A stretch of DNA of 64,000 nt from Tetramitus jugosus (GCA_937625935.1 OW569365.1:1-64000), one strand, 5' to 3'; counted from the first letter of the stretch, positions 1 to 10,400 are shown. Numbers and translations are program-made. The notes: generated by a model not told the origin, from the letters alone.

Positions 1-889
1 CCAAACCCCAACCCCCCCCACCCCCCCCCCCCCCCACCCAACCCCCCCCCCCCACCCCCACACCCCCCCCCCAACCCAAACCCACCCCCACCCCCCAACC
101 CAAACCCCACACCCACCCCCCACCCACCCCAACCCACCCCCCACCCAACCCCACACCCACACCCAAACCCACCCACCCCCAAACCCAACCCAAACCCAAA
201 CCCAAACCCAAACCCAAACCCAAACCCAAACCCAAACCCAAACCCAAACCCAAACCCAAACCCAAACCCAAACCCAACCCAAACCCAAACCCAAACCCAA
301 ACCCAAACCCAAACCCAAACCCAAACCCAAACCCAAACCCAAACCCAAACCCAAACCCAAACCCAAACCCAAACCCAAACCCAAACCCAAACCCAAACCC
401 AAACCCAAACCCAAACCCAAACCCAAACCCAAACCCAAACCCAAACCCAAACCCAAACCCAAACCCAAACCCAAACCCAAACCCAAACCCAAACCCAAAC
501 CCAAACCCAAACCCAAACCCAAACCCAAACCCAAACCCAAACCCAAACCCAAACCCAAACCCAAACCCAAACCCAAACCCAAACCCAAACCCAAACCCAA
601 ACCCAAACCCAAACCCAAACCCAAACCCAAACCCAAACCCAAACCCAAACCCAAACCCAAACCCAAACCCAAACCCAAACCCAAACCCAAACCCAAACCC
701 AAACCCAAACCCAAACCCAAACCCAAACCCAAACCCAAACCCAAACCCAAACCCAAACCCAAACCCAAACCCAAACCCAAACCCAAACCCAAACCCAAAC
801 CCAAACCCAAACCCAAACCCAAACCCAAACCCAAACCCAAACCCAAACCCAAACCCAAACCCAAACCCAAACCCAAACCCAAACCCAAA
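1..889. repeat. Telomeric repeat array (CCCAAA)n / (TTTGGG)n
   Basis: Near-perfect tandem CCCAAA hexamers run from about position 185 to 889, with one shortened CCCAA unit near 275-280. The C-rich strand reads 5' to 3' inward from the left edge, which is the orientation expected at a left chromosome end; the G-rich strand running out to the end is TTTGGG. The outermost 180 bases are degenerate and C-rich (long C runs, CCCCA, CCCAA), which could be real variant repeats or low-quality consensus at a read end. The array stops abruptly at 889/890, where AT-rich unique DNA begins. Confidence 0.95.
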
Positions 890-1813
890 TGAACTTTCTT
901 CCCAAAAATCAAAAATTTCATTCGAATTCAAAACAGAACCGATCTATCATCTAAAATCTGATCAAATAAGATAAATGGAAGTTAAACCACTCGCCCCATT
1001 TCTATTTCCATCATTTGACATTCACTCCTCAGCTTTTGTCCAAAACAGAAATCTCCTCATAAAAAGCTCAACATCTGGAAAGCTTAGAGGCAATCAAGTG
1101 AGTCATATACACGTTTTACATGTAATCATTTCTATTTCTCTTCAGTAATGACAGGTTGTGTCTGGGTATTCAACTCTGCATCCAAGGAAGTCTGAATAAT
1201 AGAAATATATTTCTCTCACGAGCCAATCTCACTCCAAAATAGTATTTTCTGCAATATTTCTCAGTCAATTACGTTCATAGGTATGAATTCTTATCAACAA
1301 GCAAGATCTACTCTTATTTTATGAAGATTGGGTCTGGACTATTACTCTGCACTCATCTTACGAACTGAGAAGTTTAAATCTCATTCTGCCTGTCAAATAT
1401 GTCAAAATATTCCCTTCAAGAATGAAATCTCTCGTTCATCATCAATAATTCGGTACAAATTAGTTGATTTCTCCAGTTCAAGAGTGTTTCATATGATTCA
1501 CAAAATGAAATTCAAAAAATGAGCCTATTCGACCTAAACTATTTCATTCAACAATGAAATATCTCAATTTTATCCGTAATATCTCTAAAACCGGTGATAA
1601 TCTTCAGGTCAAGAGAATTTTAAGTCAATCAAAAGCCAGAGCACCGAAATGCAACTCAATATGTCAAACAACAACAAAAAAGAACAGAAATAACTGAATT
1701 AATGCTTCAAATGAATACTAGAGGTCTAAAATTTCAGTCTAAAATCTGTAAAAACTGTTCTCTTATCATACAGTCCAGTGATAATCTCAAGCTTTTCTGA
1801 AAAATCCTTTCAT

Positions 1814-1910
1814 AGAAGTCTGTTGCAGTTTTTATCCTGTTGCAGAGAAAATCTGTTAGTTACAGCAGGGAGCGATCGTCTCTTCGAGATGATAGAGTTT
1901 TAATCCTGTT
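1814..1910 (+). repeat. Subtelomeric hairpin unit, copy 1
   Basis: The segment contains CTGTTGCAG-rich sequence (TCTGTTGCAGTTTT, CTGTTGCAGA, AAATCTGTTA, ACAGCA) followed by a hairpin at 1874-1894, with stem GATCGTCT and loop CTTCG. Copy 2 lies about 716 bp further inward with the same order of words and a stem at the equivalent place. Function is unknown. Confidence 0.6.
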
Positions 1911-2529
1911 AAATCCTGTTAGAGCTCGTTGAGATGAAGTATTTGTACTGAAAATTCCTTCGGGTTGGGTCTAGACTTATGACATGAACCCCAAACTCAA
2001 ACTCAAAACTCTCCCATATTTAGACAATCCTCTTCCATAAAAGGCAATATTTTGTCGGTTCAGAAGCGAATATAAAGTCCCAAACCCAAAACCCACCCCC
2101 CCAGAAGAAGAACTTTCCCAAGATTTTCAGTCTATAACATTCGTAAAACTGAATTGGCGTTCAACAAAGCTAGTACTCTCGATTTCTGACGGGTTGAGTC
2201 TGGCGTTTCAACTATAAACTCGATTCACATTTGAAACTTGACTATTTCACTGTCTTACAGGATTTTAAATCGAAAAGTCTCAATAATAGATAAAACATCT
2301 GATCCTACAGTGATTATTTGATAAAAACTCTCGATTTTATCCAGAAAAACACTAAATCAAGTCAGTCAAAATTTCTGAAAAATCAGGTACTCAGAAACTG
2401 AGGCAAAAAATAAAGTTGGAAGATAATTATGTTAAAAATGATCAAATACTGTCTCAATACCCTGATTCAAAACAAAGAAATCATGTTTCACTCGTACGTC
2501 TTACCCCCAGTATAGAATCAAAGTCATCT

Positions 2530-2616
2530 AAAATCTGTTGCAGTTTTAACACTGTTGCAGATAAAAATCTGTTAAATACAGCACAGATATATCGGCTCTA
2601 CGAGCCGATAAAGCTC
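2530..2616 (+). repeat. Subtelomeric hairpin unit, copy 2
   Basis: This is a diverged copy of the unit at 1814-1910, with the same TCTGTTGCAGTTTT, CTGTTGCAGA, AAATCTGTTA and ACAGCA words. Its hairpin at 2590-2610 has the perfect stem TATCGGCT / AGCCGATA and loop CTACG. Relative to copy 1, one stem pair changes T-A to G-C on both sides and a G-T wobble becomes G-C, so pairing is kept while sequence drifts. Confidence 0.6.
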
Positions 2617-2745
2617 AAATCGAGTTGAAAACCACGCTAATCTCTTCATCTCATCTATCTGAAGCTCATAGAGCAATAAAAAATCTCAAAAAAAAATTAC
2701 CATATAAGGAAATCGTTTCCTTAGGTTGGGGAATCCTGGATGTAT

Positions 2746-2770
2746 CCCCAAACCCAAACCCAACCCAAAA
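2746..2770. repeat. Interstitial telomere-like tract
   Basis: A short CCCCAAACCCAAACCCAACCC-like run lies in the same orientation as the terminal telomere. It abuts the broken end of the retrotransposon reverse transcriptase reading frame at about 2771. With GGTTGGGG at 2724-2731 it can fold into a hairpin with a loop of about 14 nt. It may mark an old chromosome end. Confidence 0.7.
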
Positions 2771-4236
2771 ATTCATAGACAGACCGGATTGCGTTGTGAG
2801 GAACCGAGTCGAAGGCTTTTGATATATCTGTCAGCAACAGAAACAGTTGTCTGTTGTTCCGATTGGCGTGATCAATGACACCTCTGATTATAGAAAGCTT
2901 TTCCCTAATGTCCCTGAACCTTCTGCCTCCGCCTTGCACGTTTGAGAAGATGCCACCGGTCTCTGCAGCCTTGGAGATCCTGCTGTTGATTAACTTGGTG
3001 TACAGCTTTGATACGGTACTCAACAGACAGATTGGTCTGTAGTTGGCAGGATTAGAAGTATCTCCCTTCTTGAATGCTGGGATAATTATCCCCTCTTTCC
3101 ACATTTTGGGAAAGATCCCTTGTCTGGTGATATTGTTAAAGAAATCAGCAAGGATCTCTGAGAGATCATACCTGTAGTCACGTTCTTTTGTGATGGGGAC
3201 TTTCAGCATTTCATTATGTATTTTGTCAACACCGGGACATTTACGGTTTCTTAGCCAACCAATGGCTTTGCTAACTTCCTCTGTAGTGATAGGGGTGAAT
3301 GCTTCGTGTATTGTTGCTCTGTGCCCATCACTTTTTAGCGCTCTTAGATAATCCATGTTGGCAACCTCAGAGGAGAAGGCACCTTCAAAGTACTCCGCAG
3401 CCAAGTTACCCACTGTGACCTCATCTGTGTACTCTATTCCATTCTTCTTCACTCTAGAAAGCCTTACCATAATGGACCCATCTAGGGTCTTTCTTGTCCT
3501 TGGGGAACTTAAACATCGTTCCACTATATACAGTATTTGTGCCAGTTCTGGCTTTTATCGTGACTAAAGTAGGGACATGATCGCTATGTACACCATTGGA
3601 TGTGAACATTTCTACCTTGTCAATTGCTTCTATTATTGCTTGGTTGCACCATACTGAATCTATTCTCGACGAGGACTTCCTGCGGAAGAATGTATGGAAT
3701 CTTTCTACTCCCATTACCTCATTGGTGTCACACAGGTTGTTCTCCTTCAACATTTGCAGCAGTAATGGCGTGTTTTCGTCTACTCTGTTCGAGGACCGGT
3801 CAGTAGCAGCTGTAACGGCATTATGATCACCTCCTAAAATGAACTTTCCTTGGACAGCGTATTTGCTAATCGTTGCCCCGATTGATTTGTAATGTTCACG
3901 ATTCTTTTTGTGAGGTCCATAGTGGTTAGCTATCGTAATCGACTCATCCACCGTTGATACCTTGATTACTTGCAACCTGGATTCACTGTGCATCACTCCA
4001 TATGATGGGACAGTAGTGGTTCTGACAATTGCTGCCAAGTGTTGATTGGGAAGATCACACACCAGAACACACTTAATTCTCTCTAACTTCCTGTTGAGTA
4101 CCTTGTACCATGCTTCATCAATGTTAGTTGCCTCCTGTATTAGCAACACATCTATTTGCTCAGACTCCAGAAAGTCCACGACATCATTGGCTTTACCCTT
4201 TATGCCGTTGATGTTGTACCACATCACCTTCAACAT
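2771..4236 (-). pseudogene. Retrotransposon ORF2 remnant: endonuclease plus partial reverse transcriptase
   Basis: ORF2 begins at ATG 4236, overlapping the ORF1 stop in the heptamer ATGTTGA. Residues 1 to about 235 form an exonuclease-endonuclease-phosphatase domain: an N-terminal MWYNINGI segment, QEA (metal-binding Glu), GGDHNA and a C-terminal HSDHVP motif are visible. Near 3490 the frame shifts into an RT N-terminus with FKKGD, NYRPI and the DISKAFDSV motif A. The usual spacer between the domains is nearly absent, which suggests an internal deletion and a frameshift. Motifs C (YxDD) to E are lost where the frame runs into TTTGGG-like DNA. The product cannot be active. Confidence 0.85.
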
Positions 4237-5534
4237 AATTGAGATGTGTGGTCTGACTGGGGTTGAGACACCTCATTACTGTGTATCACATGGCTGGTCA
4301 CAGCACGCGCCACTTCCTTACTGGCCTGAACAATATCAATCATATCGGCCAGCCGAACCGGGGTCTTCAATAAAGCTCTTTTCCTTGAGTTTTCTGAGAG
4401 GGCTGTATTGGGACCTCTCTTTCCACTCTCCTTTATAGGAGTATCTTCTCGAGGCACAGTGAACTTGTAGATGAGCGTTTGGCTATCTGAGAGTGCGCGC
4501 TCCCGTCTCTTCTCTCTTCTCGCTCTCACTAACATTTTCCTCCTCTCCTCAAGCAGCTGGGCTTCAGTGTTCTCATTTTCACCCATAGGTATTGGATCCT
4601 GAACTATCGTAGTGTCCTCCCCTATTACTTCAACACTTGGTGGTTCTATCTCCGGAGTTGTGAGTACCATTGGCTCGTCAACATTCATTTCTTCTCCCAA
4701 CTCGGGTGGTGCAACGCTAGTAGTTTGTTCTCCAGCGTTTGAGCCATCTTGTTCAGAGATTGTTTCATCTCCTAGCATTGAAATGTCATCGTCTGGTGAC
4801 TCACCAGATACTTCATCTACTCGTTGAAGCTCTCCTCTCTTTGATTTATGTACTTTTCCACTCCTTTTCTTGTTCATAGCCTTCTTCAGGCTCGTTTCCA
4901 GCTGTGCAACTCTTCTCTTTAGCTCTTCCATCTGCTTGTTTAAGGAATCAGTGATCCTTTGTATCTTCTTGGACATTAGTTTCATTGGATCTTGATTTCT
5001 CTGGACATATGGGCTAATCTCTGCTCCAATCTGCTTGTTTCCAATGACAGCATGAGCATATGACTGGGATGTCATCGTGACAAATGCTGTGCTGCCCTTA
5101 ACTTCCACGTGATGCACTCTATCCTCTCCAATGAGTTTAGCGATGTCGTCCTTTGACCTGCCGAGGACCTTGTGAACCACAAGTTTTTTCTCCGAGTCAA
5201 GACCTCTCTTGATGGATGCATGAGCGTTTGCGATTCTTCTTGACTCATTGAACATCTCAGCAAACTCATAGAGTTTATCGTCCTTCACGTTCACCCACGC
5301 AATAAACTGGCCTTTCTCCCATCGTCTGACATGTGCACGAGTAACCCACTCCTTGTACCTTGAGCCAATCATTTTTGCAATTGTTGGTGCTGTGTTATGG
5401 CACTGTGTACCCTTGATCACGACTTCTTTTTTGTTGATGCTACTTCCAATGTTCTGTACTGTCCATACTGCGTACCCGTCACGCGAGTACTCCCTTGCCC
5501 CCGGAGAGGATGGAATGTTTGCATTTGTTTCCAT
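4230..5534 (-). CDS. Retrotransposon ORF1 (gag-like nucleic-acid-binding protein)
   Basis: This is a 434-residue reading frame from ATG 5534 (METNANIPSS). An in-frame ATG lies further upstream at 5654, but it is inside the tRNA-Glu gene, so I prefer the internal start. The protein has a basic N-terminal half, a predicted coiled coil around residues 215-260 (heptad-like LMSKKIQRITDSLNKQMEEL), a basic patch, and a long acidic Ser/Thr/Pro-rich region followed by another basic segment. No CCHC knuckle is visible. In LINEs this protein binds element RNA and supports retrotransposition. The frame is open although the downstream ORF2 is dead, so the copy may be fairly young or the frame open by chance. 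Confidence 0.75.
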   Translation of the reverse strand: METNANIPSSPGAREYSRDGYAVWTVQNIGSSINKKEVVIKGTQCHNTAPTIAKMIGSRYKEWVTRAHVRRWEKGQFIAWVNVKDDKLYEFAEMFNESRRIANAHASIKRGLDSEKKLVVHKVLGRSKDDIAKLIGEDRVHHVEVKGSTAFVTMTSQSYAHAVIGNKQIGAEISPYVQRNQDPMKLMSKKIQRITDSLNKQMEELKRRVAQLETSLKKAMNKKRSGKVHKSKRGELQRVDEVSGESPDDDISMLGDETISEQDGSNAGEQTTSVAPPELGEEMNVDEPMVLTTPEIEPPSVEVIGEDTTIVQDPIPMGENENTEAQLLEERRKMLVRARREKRRERALSDSQTLIYKFTVPREDTPIKESGKRGPNTALSENSRKRALLKTPVRLADMIDIVQASKEVARAVTSHVIHSNEVSQPQSDHTSQLC

Positions 5535-5609
5535 GGTTTTTTTTTTCGCGTTTTTGATTTTTTTTTTCTCTACTGCGTGTTTATTTACCCGAACGAGATG
5601 ATAATATCT

Positions 5610-5705
5610 TCCCATATAGTCTAGCTGGTTAGGATATCCGGCTTTCACTTCCAAGCTGATTGCTAAAGTTCCCGGAAGACCCGGGTTCGAGTCCCGGTAT
5701 GGGAG
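5610..5705 (+). tRNA. tRNA-Glu(UUC) with a 23-nt intron
   Basis: A complete cloverleaf can be drawn: acceptor stem TCCCATA / TATGGGA, D arm GTCTAGCTGGTTAGGAT, anticodon stem TCCGG / CCGGA, anticodon TTC at 5644-5646, and T arm CCGGG-TTCGAGT-CCCGG. A 23-nt insertion (about 5648-5670) sits after position 37, the canonical place for nuclear tRNA introns. Box B (GGTTCGAGTCC) is intact and a TTTT Pol III terminator follows at 5709-5712. The mature RNA would be 73 nt including the discriminator G. The retrotransposon lies immediately upstream on the other strand. Confidence 0.93.
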
Positions 5706-7488
5706 ATCTTTTGCCGGATCTCACAAATTGTTTTTTCGCTTCTCATTTTTTTTGCTGATTGGCTCGCGCCTCTGTTTTGCTCCCTGCTGAATCTAACGCA
5801 GTCTTGAGAAAATGCTCACATTGTTCGCTGGCTCATTGATGTATTTTCTATGAGAATAGGTATTTACTAACCTAACCATTTTGAGCACAGCTTCTCTACA
5901 TTGAACACCTTTTCGTTCTTTTTTGGAATTGATACACTGATATTTTTTGTGTTGGGATTACTTTTTTTGCAATAAAGAGAACTCCATTTCAAGTAGCAAG
6001 GTATTTTTTCACATTGTTGTATCGAAATAACAAATTTTCTTCGATTGACATAGATTTTTCTACCTAAAATACTAGTAGTTTCATTTGAGGGACGTAATAC
6101 TTTCGATAATATCTGGACGCTCTCATTTTGACTGAGAAGATTCAGATATATTGAGTTCTGTGAAATATTCGTTGAATATCGATGTTGAATTATTGTGATA
6201 TGAATGGCACTTGTTGGTATTGCACCTAGTTGTTGGGCTTTAGTAGTCGCTATGGTTTGTGGTACTCAGTATATCTACTGTCCTTTGTTTTCATAAGTAT
6301 AATGGAATGTACGAAAAGATAAATTTGAATCGAATTATTGAAAGTCAAATGATCTATATCGTACATACAACGTTATGAAGAAGTCAAAATAAATTTAACA
6401 AGGATATGAGTACTATGGATATGGGAAATCAGATATGTGGAATATGTACCCTTCATATGATTGTCGGTAGTAATCTGTCACTTGATACAGAGTCATCCCA
6501 ATAGTGGGTCATAGTGGGAGCGTCCAGATATTACATCAAATATTTGAGGCTCCGAATAATCTATTGTGAACAAATTGTGCCGATTGAAATGTGATCAAGA
6601 CTGAAGAAAATTGTTTGCAACAAAAGGAGAGTTTTTTAGTGATAGCTCAAACTCTTAGCTTCATATTTTGAAAGCCATTTTCAGGGAATTCGAAACCATT
6701 GACTTGTCTGACCCAAAACATTTCAATATCAGAGGTATTTTATTGTGAATTATAATTGGGGCGCTGTAGAATCCGATCATCTTTTGTTGGTTCTGTTTGG
6801 AGACAATGGAACGTTAAAATTCATCACAAGATAGTATCACCTGATGGTTCTCTTCTTTCAATTGGTAATTACATTGTAAGGAAGAAGGAACAAATATCTA
6901 AGTGCCAACTCAACTGAAAGTAAGGAGCATGTCTCAGACGACATAGCACTCCGAATTTTCGGTAAGAATAATAGAGTTTTTTGTATTCACAGTATGATGC
7001 TGAGTTCATCAATGATGCAACCAACAACTATGTTATCTAAAGCTTCAAAGAGCTTCTTCGAACAGAATTGTTGCTGCTCACCAAGCCCCTTTTATTAAAC
7101 GCAAAAAATCTCATGGCCACTATTAAGAAAAAGAAGAACATAATCTGTTCAAGTGTTGTGCGCATAGTTGATAAAATGCTCAGAAAATATCCCTCTCCAA
7201 CATTGAAGGTAGTATCAGCTGTCAATGATACGTCTCTGATGAACCTGTTTCCATCTATGCTCATGCAACTGAAAAGTTGCTCTAGGGAGTGTAAAACAGA
7301 CCTGGACGTTCATTGTTTTTCCCTCAATATTAATCCAAGACCAAATCCGTCGTTTCTGTGCGATATGTCTGACTTTTTTTGTGGTCATGGTTGGCCATGT
7401 CTTATGGTATAGTTTTGTAACCAGCCATATGATTTCATCAACAAGAAAGCCAATGAGAAATGTTGAATACAAGAATTTGATCCAAAGT
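5706..7488. other. Intergenic, AT-rich, no gene seen
   Basis: This stretch lies between tRNA-Glu and the kinase pseudogene. It contains one MITE-like inverted-repeat element (6107-6534), listed separately. The remaining open frames, including those around 7037-7470, have no recognisable domain and overlap on both strands, as expected by chance. The part just beyond the pseudogene's stop (7240-7488) is its former 3' flank. Confidence 0.6.
6107..6534. mobile_element. MITE-like element with terminal inverted repeats and TA target duplication
   Basis: ATATCTGGACGCTC at about 6109-6122 is exactly repeated in inverse orientation as GAGCGTCCAGATAT at about 6518-6531. The match extends a little inward with one mismatch. 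Both outer flanks are TA (gaTA|ATATC and GATAT|TAca), the target-site duplication of Tc1/mariner-type transposons. The roughly 425-bp interior has no open frame. This fits a non-autonomous miniature inverted-repeat element. No second copy is visible in the window, so it could instead be a chance inverted repeat. Confidence 0.55.
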
Positions 7489-10400
7489 TTATTGGTTCAG
7501 AAATACTTGAATTTCCTTGAACAATTTAATGATGTCGTCAAAGTTTGGTCTTTCTGCCGAGTATTGTGACCAACAAGCGACACAATTGGAAGAATTTGAT
7601 TGTTATTTGGCCGATCTCTCTCTCTGACATCTCATGCTTCAGTTCATTGCTCTTGTAAAAGAATTCTGCAATGAGTGTCTCATTACCATTGTCATGTTGC
7701 GTCAGTACACACGACGGAATGAAGGGTCTTTTTCCTTGTAGAACTAGTAAGGCCAATGACAATGGATTCGTTAAGTTGGAAGACATGTATGGCTTCTCAA
7801 GTGTGAAAACTTCGTGCATCATGATTCCAAAACTAAAAACATCACATTTCTCGTCATAATCACTTTGGGAGAGCAACTCTGGGCACATATACTGCCATGT
7901 TCCGTAACTTACTCCCACAGTAAGTGAATGATCAGTAATTTTGGATACACCAAAGTCGCAGAGTTTGCATGTGTTATCATCTTGAACCAGCACATTCTGA
8001 GGTTTAATGTCCATATGTAACACTTTAGGATTTCGACTATGAAGATAATGCATACCTTGCGCAATATCTAACAATGCTGAAATCTTTGATTCAAACTTTT
8101 TCAGTTTGTTACTGTATAAAGCTGAGTCTAAACTTCCACCATCAACGAATTCTGTAACAATATATTTGTTGTCACTGTGATCAATACTGTAGCCATAGAG
8201 AGCTATAACATTCGGATGTCTCAGGCGATTCAATACAGAAACCTCTCTGATGAAAGAATCTTCTCCACCAACCTTCAGTCTTTTGATTGCTATAGTTCTA
8301 TTATACCACAATCCTTTGTACACTGTTCCCCCTGCTCCTTCACTAATTTTTGAAGAGAATGTCAATTCCTATCTGTATGGTACTCAATTTTTGTGATCTT
8401 TCATCCTCATCAATTTCTGGCATTTCATAATCCAATAACTTGGCCTGCAATTCATTGTCTCTCTTTTTTTTCAGTTTCTGTTTATAGATTAAGAGGATTA
8501 TGATGCTTGTTATCACCACAAGAGAACCTTTAGCAAACATGCTCAATGGAATGATAGTTCTTTTAACCAGTTTGTTGTTACTTTCTGTAAACGTGGAGCA
8601 GTCTGATTGACGATAACCACTGTAGCATGAACACTGATTGGGACCTGTACATTTTCCATGACCTGAACAAACTTCAATGCTGCTGTGAATCTTTCCATAA
8701 CATGATATTTCAGAGCAGTTCTTTTCTGTGTAACCACTGAAACAAGAACAAGAATCAATTTCCGAACAGTTACCATGTCCTGAACAAACACTACGATTAC
8801 TAGAGATAATTCCATAACAGAGCACATCGGAACACGTATCTGTACCATAACCATTATCGCATGAGCAGTTATCTGGGGAAATACATATCCCATGACCCGA
8901 ACACACTTTTTCTTCCGTGGAATATTTACCATAACATAGACTAGCAGAGCAATCTTTATGACCATATCCCACGTGGCATGAACAATTATTAGGTGATATA
9001 CACTATCCGTGTCCTGAACAAACTTTAGGATCTGTGGAAAGCATGCTATGACACGATATGATCGATCGAGCAGTCATGATAACCAAAACCATCTCGACAT
9101 GAGCAGTTGTTAGGACCTACACATGTCCCATTATTTGAACAAACTTGATAATCTGTCCGAAGAATACCATAGCAGGATACTTCTAAACACGTATCTGTAC
9201 CATAACCATCATCACAAGAACAATTATTAGGTGATACACACGATCCGTGTCCTGAACAAACTTCAGGATTTGTGGAACGGATACCATGACAAACCTTGAT
9301 TGAGCAATCAGCACCATCATAGCCCGTAGAACAAGAACAATTATTGGATGAAATACATTATCCATAACCTGAACAAACTGTGTAACTTGTAGGAAGTTCT
9401 CCGTAGCAAGCTGTATCTGAACAGTTAGCACCAGCATACCCACTGTGACATTCACAAAACTCAGGCCGTATACACCGTCCATTCCCAGAGCATACGTCAG
9501 GATGGATAGATTCTATACCGTAGCAATTCACAGTAGAGCAATTACTCCCTACATAGCCACTGTCACATGAACAATTATTGGGAGCTATACATGAACCATG
9601 GCCCGAACAAACTCTATCATCAATTGAGAGAATATCATCGCAAGTTGTATCAGAACAATCGAGTGCACCGAAGCCAGGGAAACATGAGCAGTTATTAGGT
9701 GAAACGCAAGCACCATGATCTGAGCACACTCCAGGATCCATTGAAAGGAAACCATAACATATTGTAGCAGAACAATTGTATCCTCCATAACCATAGTTGC
9801 ATAAACAGATATCAGATGACACACATGTTCCCTGTCCTGCGCATACTTCTGGATCTGTTGATAGTTTTCCATAACAAAATGGATCGTCCATGATAGCTGT
9901 AACACGATGATATTTAGAATCAGCAATATACACCTCCCCATGTAATGAAACTCCAATGTAACGAGGATGTTCGAGTCGAACCTTCTCACCTGAATTAGTA
10001 TTCTCAGTTCCATTCATTGCAATCGTAATGATTGTTCCATTCAGTAATACTTTTCGTATGCGGTGATTGTAAGTATCTGCTATGTACACCTCACCAGCAC
10101 TTGAAACAGCAACTCCATCTGGACCATATATATGGGCACTTGTGGCGGGTCCTCCGTCTCCGAAATATCCATTTCTTCCATTACCAGCAATTGTGATGAT
10201 AGTCCCGTTCAACAAGATCTTTCGAATGCGGTTGTTGTACGAATCAGCAATGTATACCTCACCACTTCTTGAAACTGCAACTCCACGTGTAAAATCTAGC
10301 TGAGCAGTTAAGGCAGGTCCTCCATCGCCAGAATATCCACTAGTACCATTTCCAGCAAGAGTCATAATTTTTCCATTCTTCAGGATCTTACGGATGCGAT

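Larger units (their letters stand above)
890..2745. other. Subtelomeric non-coding region with diverged repeats
   Basis: About 1.85 kb of AT-rich sequence without a credible gene; its open frames are at most about 70 codons and lack recognisable protein character. It contains telomere-like patches (around 1987-2012 and 2080-2102, besides the tract at 2746-2770), a diverged duplicated unit (near 1814-1910 and 2530-2616), and five copies of a box close to GGTTGGGTCTGG (about 1153, 1327, 1963, 2189 and 2724). I see no transposase, tRNA or rRNA in it. It looks like rapidly evolving subtelomeric repeat DNA. Confidence 0.7.
2771..5605 (-). mobile_element. Truncated non-LTR (LINE-type) retrotransposon, 5' end beside a tRNA gene
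   Basis: The minus strand carries, 5' to 3', an ORF1 gag-like protein (5534-4230), an AP-type endonuclease (4236 to about 3490) and the first half of a reverse transcriptase (about 3490 to 2771). This is the order of an APE-type LINE. The 3' half, including the YxDD-bearing part of the RT, any RNase H and the 3' UTR, is missing; the element ends at a telomere-like tract. Its 5' end lies somewhere in 5535-5609, next to tRNA-Glu at 5610. No poly-A or long terminal repeat is seen. The endonuclease-to-RT junction is also damaged. The 5' boundary given is approximate. Confidence 0.85.

Noticed and set aside
1..889. Reading the telomeric array as a CRISPR-like or coding repeat
   Set aside because: Uniform hexamers without spacers at the sequence end are a telomere.
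1328..2822. Short open frames in the subtelomeric region
   Set aside because: Frames of 64-70 codons have no domain, no signal peptide and odd composition, and they run through the repeat units. They are expected by chance.
5535..5654. Extending retrotransposon ORF1 to the upstream ATG at 5654
   Set aside because: That ATG lies inside the tRNA-Glu gene and the added residues are the antisense of the tRNA; the internal ATG at 5534 is more sensible.
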